DNA from: Thermomicrobiaceae bacterium
Lineage (GTDB): Bacteria; Chloroflexota; Chloroflexia; Thermomicrobiales; Thermomicrobiaceae
Assembly: GCA_007122555.1 (NCBI GenBank)
Contig: SKTL01000415.1
Location: 1-7,193 of the forward strand
DNA: 7,193 nt
Direction of reading: 5' to 3'
Shown here piece by piece: positions 6,424-7,193 of the stretch (positions are counted from its first letter, which is position 1; every line of letters begins with the position of its first letter). The notes under the pieces were generated by a model that was given only the letters and a program-made list of their open reading frames with translations, had not been told where the DNA came from and did no database searches. The position numbers and the translations under genes were made by a program.

Positions 6424-6452
6424 ATACTAGTGCATACCAGATTCCATGTCAA
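6424..6452 (-). promoter_or_regulatory. Sigma70-type promoter for the transporter unit
   Basis: On the minus strand, TTGACA (6452-6447) matches the -35 consensus exactly. A 17-bp spacer (6446-6430) and TAGTAT (6429-6424), 4 of 6 to the -10 consensus, follow. Transcription would start near 6417, leaving a leader of about 157 nt before the DppB-type permease. It lies in the only long intergenic region, just before a three-gene unit that ends at a terminator-like hairpin. Confidence 0.7.
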
Positions 6453-6499
6453 CTGGATCGGCTGACCAATCACAAGACCGCCCCTCGATTCCCGCGCCA

Positions 6500-6526
6500 C
6501 GTTTGCCTCTTTCGCTCGAGGAAACG
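6500..6526. terminator. Bulged hairpin downstream of the decarboxylase gene
   Basis: CGTTT and CCTC pair with AAACG and GAGG, giving a 9-bp stem with a single-base bulge and an 8-nt loop, about 50-75 nt past the decarboxylase stop. Neither strand has a T-run after the stem. It could be a 3'-end stabilising structure or part of a factor-dependent terminator; an intrinsic terminator is less likely. Confidence 0.3.
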
Positions 6527-6573
6527 CCAGGCCGTTGTGTGTCGTCTCGCATTCCTTGCCCGTTCAATCGACT

Positions 6574-7193
6574 TCAGTTGTATTTGGCCTGTTTGGTGCT
6601 GCGCTCAATCTCGCCTTTGCCGACCAGATAGACAACGTCCTGAAGATCGTTGAGATAGGGTGCAATGATCTTTTCGTGCACGGGAAAGACGTGCATATTG
6701 ATCGCTGGCGGAGACTGTTGGCGGCCGACAACCCAACCTCGCTGCTCCATACCATCGGCGATCGCGTAGGTGTCGAGTGTCTGGGAACCGTAGCCGAAGT
6801 GGTTCATCACTGGCTTGGCAAGGATCTCGAGTCCCGGAATCTCCGAGATCCCGTCCATCAGCTGTCTGGTGATGTCCATTGACTTCGCGACGATGCGGCA
6901 ATATCCTTCTTCACCAAGGTAGTTCATCACAGCCCACGCGGCCGCGACCGCGCCGCCTGATCGCGTGCCGCCGATCGTGTGAGTGGCGTACAGGCCGTAT
7001 GGCCAGTTGGTGAACGAAAACGATACGCAGTCGCGCAGCTCGGGATCCCGGAACATGATGATCGACGCGCCTTTCGCCGCGTATCCATGTTTATGCAAGT
7101 CGGCGGAAATCGATGTCACGCCCTCAACACGGAAGTCCCATTGCGGCACTGGTTCGCCGTTCTTCTCCATGAACGGGAGAAAGAATCCGCCGA
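6574..7193 (-). CDS. PLP-dependent decarboxylase/aldolase, sphingosine-1-phosphate-lyase-like (C-terminal part; start outside window)
   Basis: About 206 C-terminal residues of a fold-type I PLP enzyme of the group II decarboxylase family. The PLP-binding segment SISADLHKHGYAAKGAS is present, with the Schiff-base Lys codon at 7092-7090. It is followed by YGLYATHTIGGTRSGG, the equivalent of the YASPTIAGSRPGG block of sphingosine-1-phosphate lyases, then AAAWAVMNYLGEEGY and a C-terminal domain that includes RGWVVGRQQSPPAINMHV. This order matches S1P-lyase-like proteins better than glutamate or aromatic amino acid decarboxylases. Possible activities are cleavage of a phosphorylated long-chain base or decarboxylation of an amino acid; bacterial members are often uncharacterised. 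The frame is open to the window edge (GGFFLPF precedes the internal ATG at 7170), so that ATG is not the start. It is transcribed toward the transporter but separated from it by 314 bp containing a promoter, so it is probably a separate unit. Confidence 0.88.
   Translation of the reverse strand, partial: GGFFLPFMEKNGEPVPQWDFRVEGVTSISADLHKHGYAAKGASIIMFRDPELRDCVSFSFTNWPYGLYATHTIGGTRSGGAVAAAWAVMNYLGEEGYCRIVAKSMDITRQLMDGISEIPGLEILAKPVMNHFGYGSQTLDTYAIADGMEQRGWVVGRQQSPPAINMHVFPVHEKIIAPYLNDLQDVVYLVGKGEIERSTKQAKYN

Larger units (their letters stand above)
6260..6573. other. Gene-free region between decarboxylase stop and transporter start
   Basis: 314 bp without a supportable protein gene. In the direction of transcription it holds a bulged hairpin (6526-6500) after the decarboxylase, a promoter (6452-6424), a perfect palindrome (6399-6390), and then a leader of about 157 nt to the DppB-type start. 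The leader ends with a seven-codon open frame, ATG at 6282 to TGA at 6259, overlapping the permease start codon by one base. That small frame has no ribosome-binding site of its own. I recognise no riboswitch or T-box consensus. Confidence 0.6.

Noticed and set aside
1..7193. Novel defence, mobile or RNA-based system
   Set aside because: No direct-repeat array, transposase, integrase, reverse transcriptase, toxin-antitoxin pair or structured RNA was recognised. All long coding regions belong to known transport or metabolic families.

Overview
The window comes from a bacterium. Every gene I can support lies on the minus strand, so transcription runs from high to low coordinates. Moderately GC-rich codon use, a Tat-type lipoprotein with an Asp-rich linker, and the style of the acyl-CoA synthetase and dehydrogenase suggest Chloroflexota (Thermomicrobia-like) or, less likely, Actinomycetota. 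This is an impression from protein style, and no rRNA or marker gene is present to settle it.

Read in the direction of transcription, the layout is as follows. (a) 7193-6574 holds the C-terminal ~206 residues of a PLP-dependent decarboxylase/aldolase of the sphingosine-1-phosphate-lyase-like group; its start is outside the window. (b) 6573-6260 is a 314-base gene-free stretch with a hairpin, a good sigma70-type promoter (TTGACA, 17 bp, TAGTAT), a perfect 10-bp palindrome just past the expected transcription start, and a leader of about 157 nt. (c) 6259-2541 is a three-gene transporter unit: DppB-type permease, DppC-type permease and a family 5 solute-binding lipoprotein. It ends at an intrinsic-terminator-like hairpin at 2489-2528. 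(d) 2436-910 encodes an AMP-forming acyl-CoA synthetase with all key motifs. (e) 909-708 is an intergenic gap containing a short open frame of uncertain status. (f) 707-1 is the N-terminal ~235 residues of a 3-hydroxyacyl-CoA dehydrogenase-family protein that runs off the left edge.

Together the genes describe uptake of a peptide or other small organic solute (permeases plus binding protein; the two ATPases are not in this window), next to activation and oxidation of a carboxylic acid as its CoA ester (synthetase, then dehydrogenase). The visible promoter and terminator frame the transporter as its own transcription unit. Whether the flanking catabolic genes act on the transported compound is inference.

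I see no RNA genes, CRISPR array, insertion sequence, attachment site or origin, and no convincing novel defence or mobile system. The most unusual points are the replaced active-site serine and altered Asn-loop in the dehydrogenase, the roughly 55-residue hyper-acidic linker in the binding protein, and the transporter gene order with the binding protein last and no ATPase genes.
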